A DNA stretch of 64,000 nt, taken from the NCBI RefSeq assembly GCF_001865675.1, contig NZ_CP011319.1:930001-994000 (forward strand), given 5' to 3'. The DNA comes from Janthinobacterium sp. 1_2014MBL_MicDiv. GTDB taxonomy: Bacteria; Pseudomonadota; Gammaproteobacteria; Burkholderiales; Burkholderiaceae_D. Below the pieces are notes generated by a model, which made no database searches, had not been told where the DNA came from, and saw only the letters and a list, made by a program, of their open reading frames with translations. This document shows positions 33,466-41,944 of this stretch, piece after piece. Within the stretch, counting starts at the first letter, position 1; each line of letters starts with the position of its first letter. The translations under genes and the position numbers were made by a program.

Positions 33466-34388
33466 GTACGAATATTACTGCCGTCGCCGGCGCGGAAGAT
33501 GTGTTGCCGAAAACGCGACGCATCGAACCGAACATCGGCCCCGTCGTGCTCGAACCGCTGTGGGTGCGCACGGTACTGATCACCATTGCCCTGCTGTTCC
33601 TGACGGCCTTCCTGATCGTGCCCCTGGTGGCCGTGTTTGCGGAAGCGTTCAAGAAGGGCTGGGAAGCGTATGTCGCGGCCATCATCGATCCGGACGCGAT
33701 TTCCGCCATTAAATTGACCCTGATCACGGCCGCCATCGCCGTACCACTGAACCTGGTCTTCGGCGTGGCCGCATCCTGGTGCATCGCCAAGTTCGAGTTC
33801 CGCGGCAAGAGCATCCTGCTGACCCTGATCGACTTGCCGTTTTCCGTCTCGCCCGTGATTTCCGGCCTGATCTATGTGCTGATGTTTGGCGCCCAGGGCT
33901 GGTTCGGTCCGTGGCTGCAGGCGCACGACATCAAGATTCTGTTCGCCGTGCCCGGCATCGTGCTGGCCACCATCTTTATTACCTTCCCGTTCGTCGCGCG
34001 CGAACTGATCCCGCTGATGCAGTCGCAGGGCAGCGAAGAGGAAGAAGCGGCCATCGTGCTGGGTGCCTCGGGCTGGAATACTTTCCGCCGCGTGACTTTG
34101 CCGAATATCAAGTGGGGCTTGCTGTACGGCGTGATCCTGTGTAACGCCCGCGCCATGGGCGAGTTCGGCGCCGTATCGGTCGTGTCCGGCCATATCCGCG
34201 GCGAAACCAACACCATGCCCCTGCAGGTGGAGATTCTGTACAACGAGTACAACTTCGCCGCCGCGTTTGCCGTCGCCTCGCTGCTGGCCTTGCTGGCCCT
34301 GGTGACCCTGGCCCTGAAAGCCTTCATTGAGTGGCGTTTGAACGAGAGCGACGCCGACGATTCCGCCTTACGTTCCACGGAGCACTGA
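33462..34388 (+). CDS. cysW: Sulfate/thiosulfate ABC transporter permease CysW
   Basis: 308 residues, six TM helices. EEEAAIVLGASGWNTFRRVTLPN coupling loop and MGEFGAVSVVSGHIRGETNTMPL are CysW signatures. Start overlaps cysT, with AAGGCGAAGAAA upstream; the longer frame runs through the cysT end. cysA begins 1 base after the stop. Confidence 0.95.
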   Translation: MSTNITAVAGAEDVLPKTRRIEPNIGPVVLEPLWVRTVLITIALLFLTAFLIVPLVAVFAEAFKKGWEAYVAAIIDPDAISAIKLTLITAAIAVPLNLVFGVAASWCIAKFEFRGKSILLTLIDLPFSVSPVISGLIYVLMFGAQGWFGPWLQAHDIKILFAVPGIVLATIFITFPFVARELIPLMQSQGSEEEEAAIVLGASGWNTFRRVTLPNIKWGLLYGVILCNARAMGEFGAVSVVSGHIRGETNTMPLQVEILYNEYNFAAAFAVASLLALLALVTLALKAFIEWRLNESDADDSALRSTEH

Positions 34389-34389
34389 T

Positions 34390-35460
34390 ATGACCATCGC
34401 AGTTAAAAACATCAACAAGCGTTTCGGCGATTTCGTCGCCCTCGACAATATCTCGCTGGACTTTCCCGCCGGCGAATTGACGGCCCTGCTGGGCCCGTCG
34501 GGTTGCGGTAAAACAACCTTGCTGCGCATTATTGCTGGCCTGGAACATCCGGACAGCGGCCAGGTGCTGCTGGACGCGGAAGATGCATCGAACCGCCACG
34601 TGCGCGAGCGCCAGGTCGGTTTCGTGTTCCAGCATTACGCGCTGTTCAAGCACATGACGGTCTTTGAAAACGTGGCCTTCGGCTTGCGCGTGAAGTCGCG
34701 CAGCGAGCGCCCGTCGGAAGACCAGATCCGCCGCAAGGTCAAGGATTTGCTGGAGCTGGTGCAGCTGGACTGGCTGGCCGACCGCTATCCGCCGCAGCTG
34801 TCGGGCGGGCAACGCCAGCGCATCGCCCTGGCGCGCGCGCTGGCCGTCGAACCGCGCGTGCTGCTGCTCGACGAGCCGTTCGGCGCATTGGATGCCAAGG
34901 TGCGCAAGGAATTGCGCCGCTGGCTGCGCCGCCTGCACGACGACTTGCACGTCACCAGCATTTTCGTCACGCATGACCAGGAAGAAGCGCTGGAAGTGGC
35001 CGACCAGGTGGTGCTGATGAACAAGGGCACGGTCGAGCAACTGGGTTCCCCCGAGCAAGTCTACAACCACCCGGCTTCGCCGTTTGTCTACGGTTTCCTC
35101 GGCAACGTCAACCTGTTCCATGGCCGCGTGCATGACGGCGTGATGGCCACGGGCGACGCCAGCTTCGAAGTGCCCGACTATGCGGGCGTGAGCGACAGCA
35201 AGGGCACGGCCTATGTGCGGCCGCACGACCTGGAGATCGACCGCTACACGCAAGGCGCGGAAGGCATCGTGGTCAAGCTGAGCCGCGCGCATGCGATCGG
35301 CCCGCTGGCCCAGCTGGACTTGCAGCGCGTCGATAACAGCGAGCTGATCGAGGCGGTGATGTCGAACGAGCGCTTCACCCACCTGCAGCTGAAGGAAGGC
35401 GAGACCCTGGTCGTGCGCCCGAAACGATTGCATGTGTTCGTTGAACCGACAAGAACCTAA
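34390..35460 (+). CDS. cysA: Sulfate/thiosulfate ABC transporter ATP-binding protein CysA
   Basis: 356 residues. Walker A GPSGCGKTT, ABC signature LSGGQRQRIALARAL, Walker B VLLLDEPFGALD and switch His in VTHDQ are intact; a C-terminal TOBE-like domain (from about 235) gives the CysA length. Powers CysTW. Tightly packed between cysW (1 base) and cysB (13 bases). Confidence 0.96.
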   Translation: MTIAVKNINKRFGDFVALDNISLDFPAGELTALLGPSGCGKTTLLRIIAGLEHPDSGQVLLDAEDASNRHVRERQVGFVFQHYALFKHMTVFENVAFGLRVKSRSERPSEDQIRRKVKDLLELVQLDWLADRYPPQLSGGQRQRIALARALAVEPRVLLLDEPFGALDAKVRKELRRWLRRLHDDLHVTSIFVTHDQEEALEVADQVVLMNKGTVEQLGSPEQVYNHPASPFVYGFLGNVNLFHGRVHDGVMATGDASFEVPDYAGVSDSKGTAYVRPHDLEIDRYTQGAEGIVVKLSRAHAIGPLAQLDLQRVDNSELIEAVMSNERFTHLQLKEGETLVVRPKRLHVFVEPTRT

Positions 35461-35473
35461 AGGCTGGAACACC

Positions 35474-36406
35474 ATGAATTTTCAACAATTGCGCTCGATC
35501 CGCGAAGCGGCCCGCCGCGGCTATAACCTGACGGAAGTGGCCAACGCCCTGTTCACGTCGCAGCCGGGCGTGAGCCGGCAAATCCGCGAACTCGAGGACG
35601 AGCTGGGCGTGGTCATTTTTGAACGCAACGGCAAGCGCTTGACGGGCTTGACGGAACCGGGCAAGGGCATCCTCAAAATCGTCGACCGCCTCTTGATCGA
35701 GGCGGAAAACCTGCAGCAGGCCAGCCTCGAGTACAGCGGCCAGACCAGCGGCACCCTGTCCGTGGCGGCCACGCACACGCAAGCCCGCTATGCGCTGCCG
35801 AAGGTGGTGCAAAGCTTCCGCGCCGCCTATCCCGAGGTGCGTATTGCGCTACAACAAAGTGCGCCTGAACATATCGCGGAATGGGTGTTGTCGGGCAAGA
35901 CCGATATCGGCATCGCCACGGAAGGCTTGAGCCAGTTTCCTGACCTCGTGTCGTTCCCGTGCTACCGCTGGAGCCATCTGATCGTCGTGCCGGACGGCCA
36001 CCCGCTGCTCGAACACACGCCGATCCGCCTGGAAGACCTGGCGAAATACCCGTTGATTACCTACGACAAGGGGTTCACGGGACGCGGCCATATCGACGAT
36101 GCGTTTGCCAAGGCGGGCGTGGCCACCGACATCATCCTGACGGCCATGGATTCCGACGTCATCAAGCAATACGTGGCGCTGGGCCTGGGCGTGGGCATCG
36201 TGGCCTCGATGGCTTTCGACCATGGCCGCGACAAGGGCTTGCGCGCCGTGGAAGCGTCGCATCTGTTTGCCACCAACACGACGCGCCTGGCCGTGCGCCG
36301 CGGCGCCTACCTGCGCGCCTATGCCTACGAATTCATTTTGCAGCTGGCGCCGGACCTGACGCGCGAAGACATTGACCGTGCCATGGCGGGCGAAGAGTCG
36401 CTTTAA
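35474..36406 (+). CDS. cysB: LysR-type sulfur assimilation regulator CysB
   Basis: 310 residues. The N-terminal LysR helix-turn-helix is CysB-like (MNFQQLRSIREAARRGYNLT, then FTSQPGVSRQIRELEDELG). The effector domain has the CysB ligand-site patterns TTHTQ-like (ATHTQARYALP), YDKGFTGR and TAMDSDVIKQYV. Activates cys genes when O- or N-acetylserine accumulates. Last gene of cysTWA-cysB, so probably autoregulated with its target. Its stop overlaps that of the convergent yjbR-like gene. Confidence 0.93.
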   Translation: MNFQQLRSIREAARRGYNLTEVANALFTSQPGVSRQIRELEDELGVVIFERNGKRLTGLTEPGKGILKIVDRLLIEAENLQQASLEYSGQTSGTLSVAATHTQARYALPKVVQSFRAAYPEVRIALQQSAPEHIAEWVLSGKTDIGIATEGLSQFPDLVSFPCYRWSHLIVVPDGHPLLEHTPIRLEDLAKYPLITYDKGFTGRGHIDDAFAKAGVATDIILTAMDSDVIKQYVALGLGVGIVASMAFDHGRDKGLRAVEASHLFATNTTRLAVRRGAYLRAYAYEFILQLAPDLTREDIDRAMAGEESL

Positions 36407-36756
36407 TCCAGCGCGGCCCGCTGCGCGCGCGTCAGGCCGGCCACGGCGCGTGCGTAGCTGTCCTGCACCAGTTCCGCCAGGTAATCGGCAGGGAATTGCG
36501 CTACATCAACGATCGTCACCCAGTGAAAGCGGCCCATGTAGCGCGCCGGCTTGACGCCGGGCATGTCCGTCAGTTCGATGAATCGCCCGGCGCTGGCGCG
36601 CAGGCTGAAGCGCCACTGCTCGGGCATGCTGGTCTTAAAATAGGCAAATTTCTTGCCGCTCACTGCATACACGAGGATGTTCGACGGCGGGCCGTACAGC
36701 ACGGCTTGTGCGCCGGGCAGGGCCGCGCACAGCTCCTTCAGTTCATCTGTTTTCAT
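36403..36756 (-). CDS. MmcQ/YjbR-family protein
   Basis: 117 residues. CAALPGAQAVLYGPPSNILVYAV, KKFAYFKTSMPEQWRFSLRA and the end MGRFHWVTIVD...YLAELVQDSYARAVAGL match the YjbR/CyaY-like fold, a small DNA-binding-like family of uncertain role. Its start overlaps the end of the DUF2314-DUF2185 gene by 4 bases (translational coupling). Its stop overlaps the cysB stop on the other strand. Confidence 0.88.
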   Translation of the reverse strand: MKTDELKELCAALPGAQAVLYGPPSNILVYAVSGKKFAYFKTSMPEQWRFSLRASAGRFIELTDMPGVKPARYMGRFHWVTIVDVAQFPADYLAELVQDSYARAVAGLTRAQRAALD

Positions 36757-37364
36757 TCGTCCACCGCCATGAATTGCTGCGTGTTGCGGTCGAAGGCATA
36801 GGCCGTGCCGGTGGGAGAGTCCAGCAGCGCAATAAAACGGTCATCCACGCCGAGCACGGCGCCCAGCGACACGAGGGCCACGTTGGCGCTGTCGTTGATG
36901 TAGTCGTCGCTCTCGTCGTTGGCCGTGAAGCGCCAGCCGCTGTCGTCGGCATTGTCCGGTTCCTCGCGGTACAGGTAGCCGACGGGCGCGCCGTCTTCCA
37001 GTACTCTTTTCGTGACGAAGCACAGGCCCGCATAGCGGTTGACGAGGTTGTCGTCATCGTCATGCTGCGTGTTGATGATATGGCGCGCTTCGAAGGCGAC
37101 CGTGTCTTTTGCCTGCAAATCGGCGATGTAGCCGGGCATGTTGTCGAGCTTGCCCGTGAAGTGGCCGTTGGCTTTCACCGTATCGACCAGCACCCACATG
37201 CGCTCGGCGCCCGGTGCCTGCGGAGCGTCGCTGTGGAAGGCGAAGATCAGCTTGACCACCTCGCCGGGGCGCACCTGGGCTATGGCCTCGGGTGGCGATT
37301 TATAGAAGGTATAGGGGTGGCGCGCGGCCAGTTCGGCGGCGTCGGCCAGGTGCCAGCTGGGCAT
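36753..37364 (-). CDS. DUF2314-DUF2185 (Imm33-like) two-domain protein
   Basis: 203 residues, no signal peptide. Residues about 28-100 match DUF2314 (GEVVKLIFAF, ERMWVLVDTV, MPGYIADLQAKDTVAFE). Residues about 110-195 match DUF2185/Imm33 (LCFVTKRVLEDGAPVGYLYRE, WRFTANDESDDYINDSANV, LLDSPTGTAYAFDR), a family listed among immunity proteins of polymorphic toxin systems and also found alone. No toxin gene is adjacent. Overlaps the yjbR-like gene. Confidence 0.75.
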   Translation of the reverse strand: MPSWHLADAAELAARHPYTFYKSPPEAIAQVRPGEVVKLIFAFHSDAPQAPGAERMWVLVDTVKANGHFTGKLDNMPGYIADLQAKDTVAFEARHIINTQHDDDDNLVNRYAGLCFVTKRVLEDGAPVGYLYREEPDNADDSGWRFTANDESDDYINDSANVALVSLGAVLGVDDRFIALLDSPTGTAYAFDRNTQQFMAVDE

Positions 37365-37477
37365 GGTGCTCCGTCGTCAAGAAGAGTAAAGCCCATGGTA
37401 GCCGATTGCACGCCTGAAAGCACGCCGCGCGCGCAGGCCGTATCATGTTCTTTCCCTCTCTCACACCAAGGACAGGC

Positions 37478-38314
37478 ATGACTGACGCAACGATACCCCA
37501 TTTACTCCTCAACGATGGCCGGCGCATCGCGCAGATCGGCTTTGGCACCTGGCCGCTCGACGATGCACAAGCTGAGACGGCCGTGCAGGCGGCGCTCGCA
37601 TGCGGCTACCGCATGCTCGACACGGCGGCCCGCTACGGCAATGAAACGGGCGTGGGACGCGGCATCGCCGCCAGCGGCGTGCCGCGCGCCGAGGTCTGCA
37701 TCACCAGCAAGCTGCGCGGCAGCGAGCACGGTTACGACAGCACCCTGCGCGCATTCGACGCCACGCTGGCCGCCCTGGGCACCGATTACCTCGACCTGTA
37801 CCTGATCCACTGGCCGCTGCCCATGCGCGAGCTGTACGTGGACACCTGGCGCGCCTTCGTGCGCTTGCGCGGGGAAGGGCGCATCCGCTCGATCGGCGTA
37901 TCGAATTTCCAGCCCGCCCATATCGAGCGCCTGCGGGCGGAGACGGGGGTGTTGCCTGCCGTCAACCAGGTCGAGCTGCACCCGGATTTTAGCCAGGCGG
38001 CGCTGCGGGCCTGGCATGCGGCGCAAGGCATCGTCATCGAGTCGTGGAGCCCGCTGGGACGCGGCGCCCTGCTGCAGGACGCCACCGTGGTGCGCCTGGC
38101 GCAGAAACATGGCCGTTCGGCCGCGCAAATCCTGTTGCGCTGGCATGTGCAGCACGGCCTGGTGGCGATTCCAAAGTCGCAGGACCCGGTGCGCATGCGG
38201 CAAAACCTGGCGATCTTCGATTTTGCCCTCGACGCCGATGACCTGGCGGCGCTGGCGCTGCTCGACGGCGCACACCGCCAGGGCGGCGATCCCGATACCA
38301 ATCTGGAGTTGTAG
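37478..38314 (+). CDS. Aldo/keto reductase, 2,5-diketogluconate reductase type
   Basis: 278 residues from ATG 37478 (AAGGACAG upstream). TIM-barrel reductase with the AKR tetrad: Asp in MLDTAARYGNE, Tyr in ARYGNE, Lys in ITSKLRG, His in LYLIHWPLP. The C-terminal cofactor loop IPKSQDPVRMRQNL binds NADPH. Resembles DkgA/DkgB; natural substrate likely small aldehydes or ketones. Divergent from the DUF2314 gene. Confidence 0.9.
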   Translation: MTDATIPHLLLNDGRRIAQIGFGTWPLDDAQAETAVQAALACGYRMLDTAARYGNETGVGRGIAASGVPRAEVCITSKLRGSEHGYDSTLRAFDATLAALGTDYLDLYLIHWPLPMRELYVDTWRAFVRLRGEGRIRSIGVSNFQPAHIERLRAETGVLPAVNQVELHPDFSQAALRAWHAAQGIVIESWSPLGRGALLQDATVVRLAQKHGRSAAQILLRWHVQHGLVAIPKSQDPVRMRQNLAIFDFALDADDLAALALLDGAHRQGGDPDTNLEL

Positions 38315-38550
38315 TTTTTCCGTATCGTCACGGGTGGATCTGCAACAGCCGTGCGGCAAGCCATGGCGCCATGCCCCTGCGATAGCCGGCCCAGCGGATA
38401 AACGGCTGGGTTCGATTAAAAATGCCAATGGCAAAATATGTTTCTTTAATTGCATTTTGATTTCCTCAGTGATATCTTTTGTCCTATCGCAAGGAAGTGA
38501 TAAAAAATATAATTAAGTTGCAATATTGAAATAATGGCTAGGGGAAATAT

Positions 38551-39108
38551 ATGAATATGACGAAACATGCAGTACTGGGACTGTGCCTCAGCGTGTCGGC
38601 CTTCGTGGCGCCGCTGGCCAGCGCCGCCAGCTGGGTCGAGATCAGCAACCCTGCCAAAGGCGGCTTTACGGTGGGTGGCAATACCGTCACCTACGGCCCT
38701 GTCGCGGCCGCCAGCGTATGGGTGTATGACGGCGCCAACCCGCCCGGCGCGCAAAGCGCGGCCGCGATCAAGTCCTTGCTCAATACGCAGTTCGGCTTGC
38801 CGTCGAGCGGCACCGGTTCGCTCGTGCTGGCCACCCAAGGCGACTTGAACAGTGGCAAGTCCGGTTCCTTCTCCGTCAATTCCAGCTTCGACTACCTGGC
38901 CATCCATTACGGCCGTGGCGAATTGCTGTTCCACTGGGACAGCCCGGTGGCCGCGAATACGCTGTTCAGTATCGGTAACTTGCCACGTGGCATCAGCAAC
39001 TTCCGCGCCTACAGCTCGGTGTCGGCCGTGCCGGAACCGGCCACCTACGGCATGCTGGTGATGGGCCTGGGCCTGCTGGGCTTCATGGCGCGCCGCCGCC
39101 GCGGCTAA
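38551..39108 (+). CDS. PEP-CTERM sorting-domain protein
   Basis: 185 residues. Signal peptide (cleavage near ASA), a beta-rich secreted body, and a C-terminal tail with VPEPATYGMLVMGLGLLGFMARRRRG layout: PEP motif, one TM helix, Arg cluster. This is the sorting signal cleaved by exosortase at the inner membrane in exopolysaccharide-forming Gram-negatives. No exosortase or EPS gene is in the window. TATAAT (38507-38512) in an AT-rich leader is the best -10; a strong terminator follows. Confidence 0.88.
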   Translation: MNMTKHAVLGLCLSVSAFVAPLASAASWVEISNPAKGGFTVGGNTVTYGPVAAASVWVYDGANPPGAQSAAAIKSLLNTQFGLPSSGTGSLVLATQGDLNSGKSGSFSVNSSFDYLAIHYGRGELLFHWDSPVAANTLFSIGNLPRGISNFRAYSSVSAVPEPATYGMLVMGLGLLGFMARRRRG

Positions 39109-39136
39109 GTCCGATGCGCCGCTGGCGCCATGCATG

Positions 39137-39175
39137 AAAAAAAAGCCCGGAAACGCCATGCGTTCCGGGCTTTTT
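39137..39175. terminator. Bidirectional terminator
   Basis: AAGCCCGGAA/TTCCGGGCTT stem with A- and T-runs, shared by the PEP-CTERM gene and the convergent TonB-dependent receptor gene. Confidence 0.88.
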
Positions 39176-39197
39176 GCCTGTTGGGGCGGTTTGCCGC

Positions 39198-41642
39198 TTA
39201 CCAGCTGTAGCCGGCCTTGGCGTAGTAGTAGCGGCCATTGAAGCCGTTCGGCGCGAAGATGCTGTATGGCTGCGTGCCGTTGACGTTCAGGTTGCCCGCG
39301 CTCGTCACCTGCGCCGGATAGCGGTTGGTGACGTTGTCGATGCCGGCCACCAGGCGCCAGTGCTTGTCCAGCTTTACGGAGCCGGACACGTCCAGCACCC
39401 ATTGCGGATCATACGTCTGGTCCAGCTTGATATCGTTCTGCGGCACCGTGAAGCTGCCGTAGCGCGTCACCACGCCATGCGCATTCCAGATGCCGAAGGC
39501 GTAGTCGGCGGCCAGGCTGAACTTGTCCTTCGGCGACGCCACCGTAATGCGGTCGATGCTCTGGCGGTCGATCAGCTTCAAATTGTTGGCCGTCAGGATG
39601 GCCGGATTGTCGGCGATTTTCTGTACCGTGCTCTTGTTGTGGTTGTAGGCCACGGTAAAGTCCAGGCGATCCTTGTCCTGCAGGTCGATGCGGTAGGTGC
39701 TGACGATGTCCACGCCTTCGGTGCGCGTGTCGACGGCGTTGGTGAAGTAGCGCGCCGCGCCCACGGTCGAGCCCTGGTTTGCCAGCTGGGCCTTCAGCTT
39801 GTCATTCAGCGCCAGATTGGCCGAGAACAGGATGCGGTTGTCGATGTCGATGCGATAGGCGTCGATCGAGGTGGTGAAGTTGCGGCTAGGCTGGAACTGC
39901 AGGCCCAGGCTGTAGTTGCGGGCCTTCTCCGGCTTCAGGTCCTGTGCGCCGAGGGCGCGCGCCTGCGGCGTATTGACGGCGAAGGTGCCCGTTTCAATGG
40001 CCGTGTTGTTGCCGTTGATGACCTGGAAGTTGGTGGTGGTGATGGTGTAGTACTGCTGCGCCAGCGACGGCGCGCGGAAGCCGCTCGACACCGTGCCGCG
40101 CAGGGACAGCGCGTCCGTGAACGCATAGCGGGCGGAACCCTTGGCCGAGGTGGTGCTGCCGAAATCGCTGTAGCGCTCATGGCGCAGGGCCACGCCGCCC
40201 GACAGTTTTTTCGTCGCTTCCGCTTCCAGGTTCACATAGATCGATTCGTTGTGGCGCGAATGGCTGCCCGCGTTGGCCGGGCGGAAGCCGGAAAAGCCTT
40301 GCGCGCCGCCTGCTGTAGCGGGATTGGTAACGACGGTGATGTAGGAAGCTTCGTCGCCGGCGCCGATGCTGTATTTTTCATGGCGCGCTTCGGCGCCCAC
40401 GGCCACCGTCAGCGGGCCGGAAAAGAAGGCGACGGGGAATTCGCGCGCCGCGTCCAGGTTGAATACCGTCTGTTCATTCTTCAGCGAGCCGGCATAGAAA
40501 TGCGTGGGGCTGGCCGCGCCCAGCGACTGGTTGACCGTGTTGTCCAGGTCCAGCTCGAATTTGTTGCTGCCATAATTGAGGCTGGCATCCCAGCGCCAGC
40601 CGGCGGCTTCACCGCGCAAGCCCGTCACCAGCGACTGGTCGGTCAGGGTGCTGTTTTGCAGCGGCAAAAAACCTTCCGGATAGATCGGCGTGCGCTGCGA
40701 GTAGACCTTGGTCACGGGGTCCTGGATCAAGGCCGTGCGCCAGGTGGCGGCGGCCGAGGTGTCGCGCTTGCCATAGTTGCCGAAGGCATACCAGTCCAGA
40801 TTGTCGTTGATGCGGTATTCGCTGTTGATGAAGACGGTGGCCGGCTTGCTTTCCGGGTCGCCATAGCGTTGGTTGACCTTGCCGTAGCGCGGTTCCAGCG
40901 GGTTGCGGAAGTCGGCGCCGGCGCGGTTGGTCGGGTCGCGCTCGGCCACTTCCGCCGAGACGCGCACCCAGCCGTCGTCGCCCAGCTTGAAGCCGGCCGA
41001 ACCCTTGATGCTCTTTTGCTTGCCGTCGCGTTCCTGCGTCTGGCCATAGCCCACTTCGACATCGCCGCCGGCCGCGCCTTTTTTCAGGATGATGTTGATC
41101 ACGCCGGCAATCGCGTCGGAGCCGTACTGGGCCGCCGCGCCATCGCGCAGCACTTCCACGTGGTCGATGGCGGCCAGCGGGATGGCATTCAGGTCGACGG
41201 GCGCCGAACCGCGGCCCAGCGAACCGTTGACGTTGACGACGGCCGAGGTGTAGCGGCGCTTGCCATTGACCAGCACGAGAGTCTGGTCGGGCGACAGGCC
41301 GCGCAGCTGGGCCGGGCGCACGGCGTCGCTGGCGTCGGCGCCCGTGGCGCGGGCAAAGTTCAGCGACGGCAGCAGGCGCGCCAGCACGGTAGCCAGTTCG
41401 CTGGAACCCGTGCTTTGCAGGTCGCGCGAGGTCAGGATGTCGATCGGCGATTCGGAGTCGATGGTGCGGCGGTTCTTGGCGAAGGTGCCGGTGACGACCA
41501 CCGACTGCAGTTCGCCATCGGCCGGCAGCTCTTGCTGCGCTTGCGCCTGCATCGGCAGGCTGAAGCAGGCGATCAGGCTGGCGGCAAGGACGGTTTTTAC
41601 GGGAAGGGCGGGAAGCTGGGAGCGGGCGGTGCTTGAACTCAT
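39198..41642 (-). CDS. TonB-dependent outer-membrane receptor
   Basis: 814 residues from ATG 41642 (an in-frame TTG 6 bases upstream is less likely). Signal peptide ends near QAQAQ. Plug domain (about 45-165: VVVTGTFAKNRRT, LRGLSPDQTLVLVNGKRR, VEVLRDGAAAQYGSDAIAGVINI) is followed by a 22-strand barrel ending in an aromatic (AGYSW). Imports a siderophore, sugar or similar ligand. No obvious regulator or inner-membrane partner is next to it, so the substrate stays open. Confidence 0.93.
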   Translation of the reverse strand: MSSSTARSQLPALPVKTVLAASLIACFSLPMQAQAQQELPADGELQSVVVTGTFAKNRRTIDSESPIDILTSRDLQSTGSSELATVLARLLPSLNFARATGADASDAVRPAQLRGLSPDQTLVLVNGKRRYTSAVVNVNGSLGRGSAPVDLNAIPLAAIDHVEVLRDGAAAQYGSDAIAGVINIILKKGAAGGDVEVGYGQTQERDGKQKSIKGSAGFKLGDDGWVRVSAEVAERDPTNRAGADFRNPLEPRYGKVNQRYGDPESKPATVFINSEYRINDNLDWYAFGNYGKRDTSAAATWRTALIQDPVTKVYSQRTPIYPEGFLPLQNSTLTDQSLVTGLRGEAAGWRWDASLNYGSNKFELDLDNTVNQSLGAASPTHFYAGSLKNEQTVFNLDAAREFPVAFFSGPLTVAVGAEARHEKYSIGAGDEASYITVVTNPATAGGAQGFSGFRPANAGSHSRHNESIYVNLEAEATKKLSGGVALRHERYSDFGSTTSAKGSARYAFTDALSLRGTVSSGFRAPSLAQQYYTITTTNFQVINGNNTAIETGTFAVNTPQARALGAQDLKPEKARNYSLGLQFQPSRNFTTSIDAYRIDIDNRILFSANLALNDKLKAQLANQGSTVGAARYFTNAVDTRTEGVDIVSTYRIDLQDKDRLDFTVAYNHNKSTVQKIADNPAILTANNLKLIDRQSIDRITVASPKDKFSLAADYAFGIWNAHGVVTRYGSFTVPQNDIKLDQTYDPQWVLDVSGSVKLDKHWRLVAGIDNVTNRYPAQVTSAGNLNVNGTQPYSIFAPNGFNGRYYYAKAGYSW

Positions 41643-41648
41643 CGACAA

Positions 41649-41944
41649 TATCTCTTCGGTTAGTGTATGCGCGGACCATGGCGGTCCGATGACGAAAACA
41701 GCTTAGCAGCGGGCACTTGGCGTGCTTACGAATAGTTCTGTCTATCGATATGCAATAAATGTCTGATATGCACCCAAGTGACGCGGGTAGCGCATATGGA
41801 CTCATTTCCAGCATACGACCGGGCATGGCAAGGCTGCAATGCTGCACAGCAGTAAATTGCCAGCTGTTGCGTAAATACGACTATCTGCGATGGGAGTGGG
41901 GCGTCTGGCGCGACGCTGTGCGGCGGCGCCAGACGGTATGGCGC
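41649..41944. other. Gap between TonB receptor and Tas-like gene
   Basis: About 300 bases with no gene of substance. A perfect inverted repeat CGTCTGGCGC/GCGCCAGACG (41902-41935, 14-base loop) sits 10 bases after the Tas-like stop on the minus strand, without a T-run; it may stabilise that mRNA end. TATCGATA (41746-41753) is AT-rich and could carry the receptor promoter. Confidence 0.45.

Noticed and set aside
38330..38550. Sigma54 (-24/-12) promoter for the PEP-CTERM gene
   Set aside because: TGGCGC and CTGC near 38368 are two bases too far apart, and no other GG/GC pair with correct spacing was found.
39174..41636. 820-codon plus-strand ORF
   Set aside because: Antisense to the TonB-dependent receptor, no domain.
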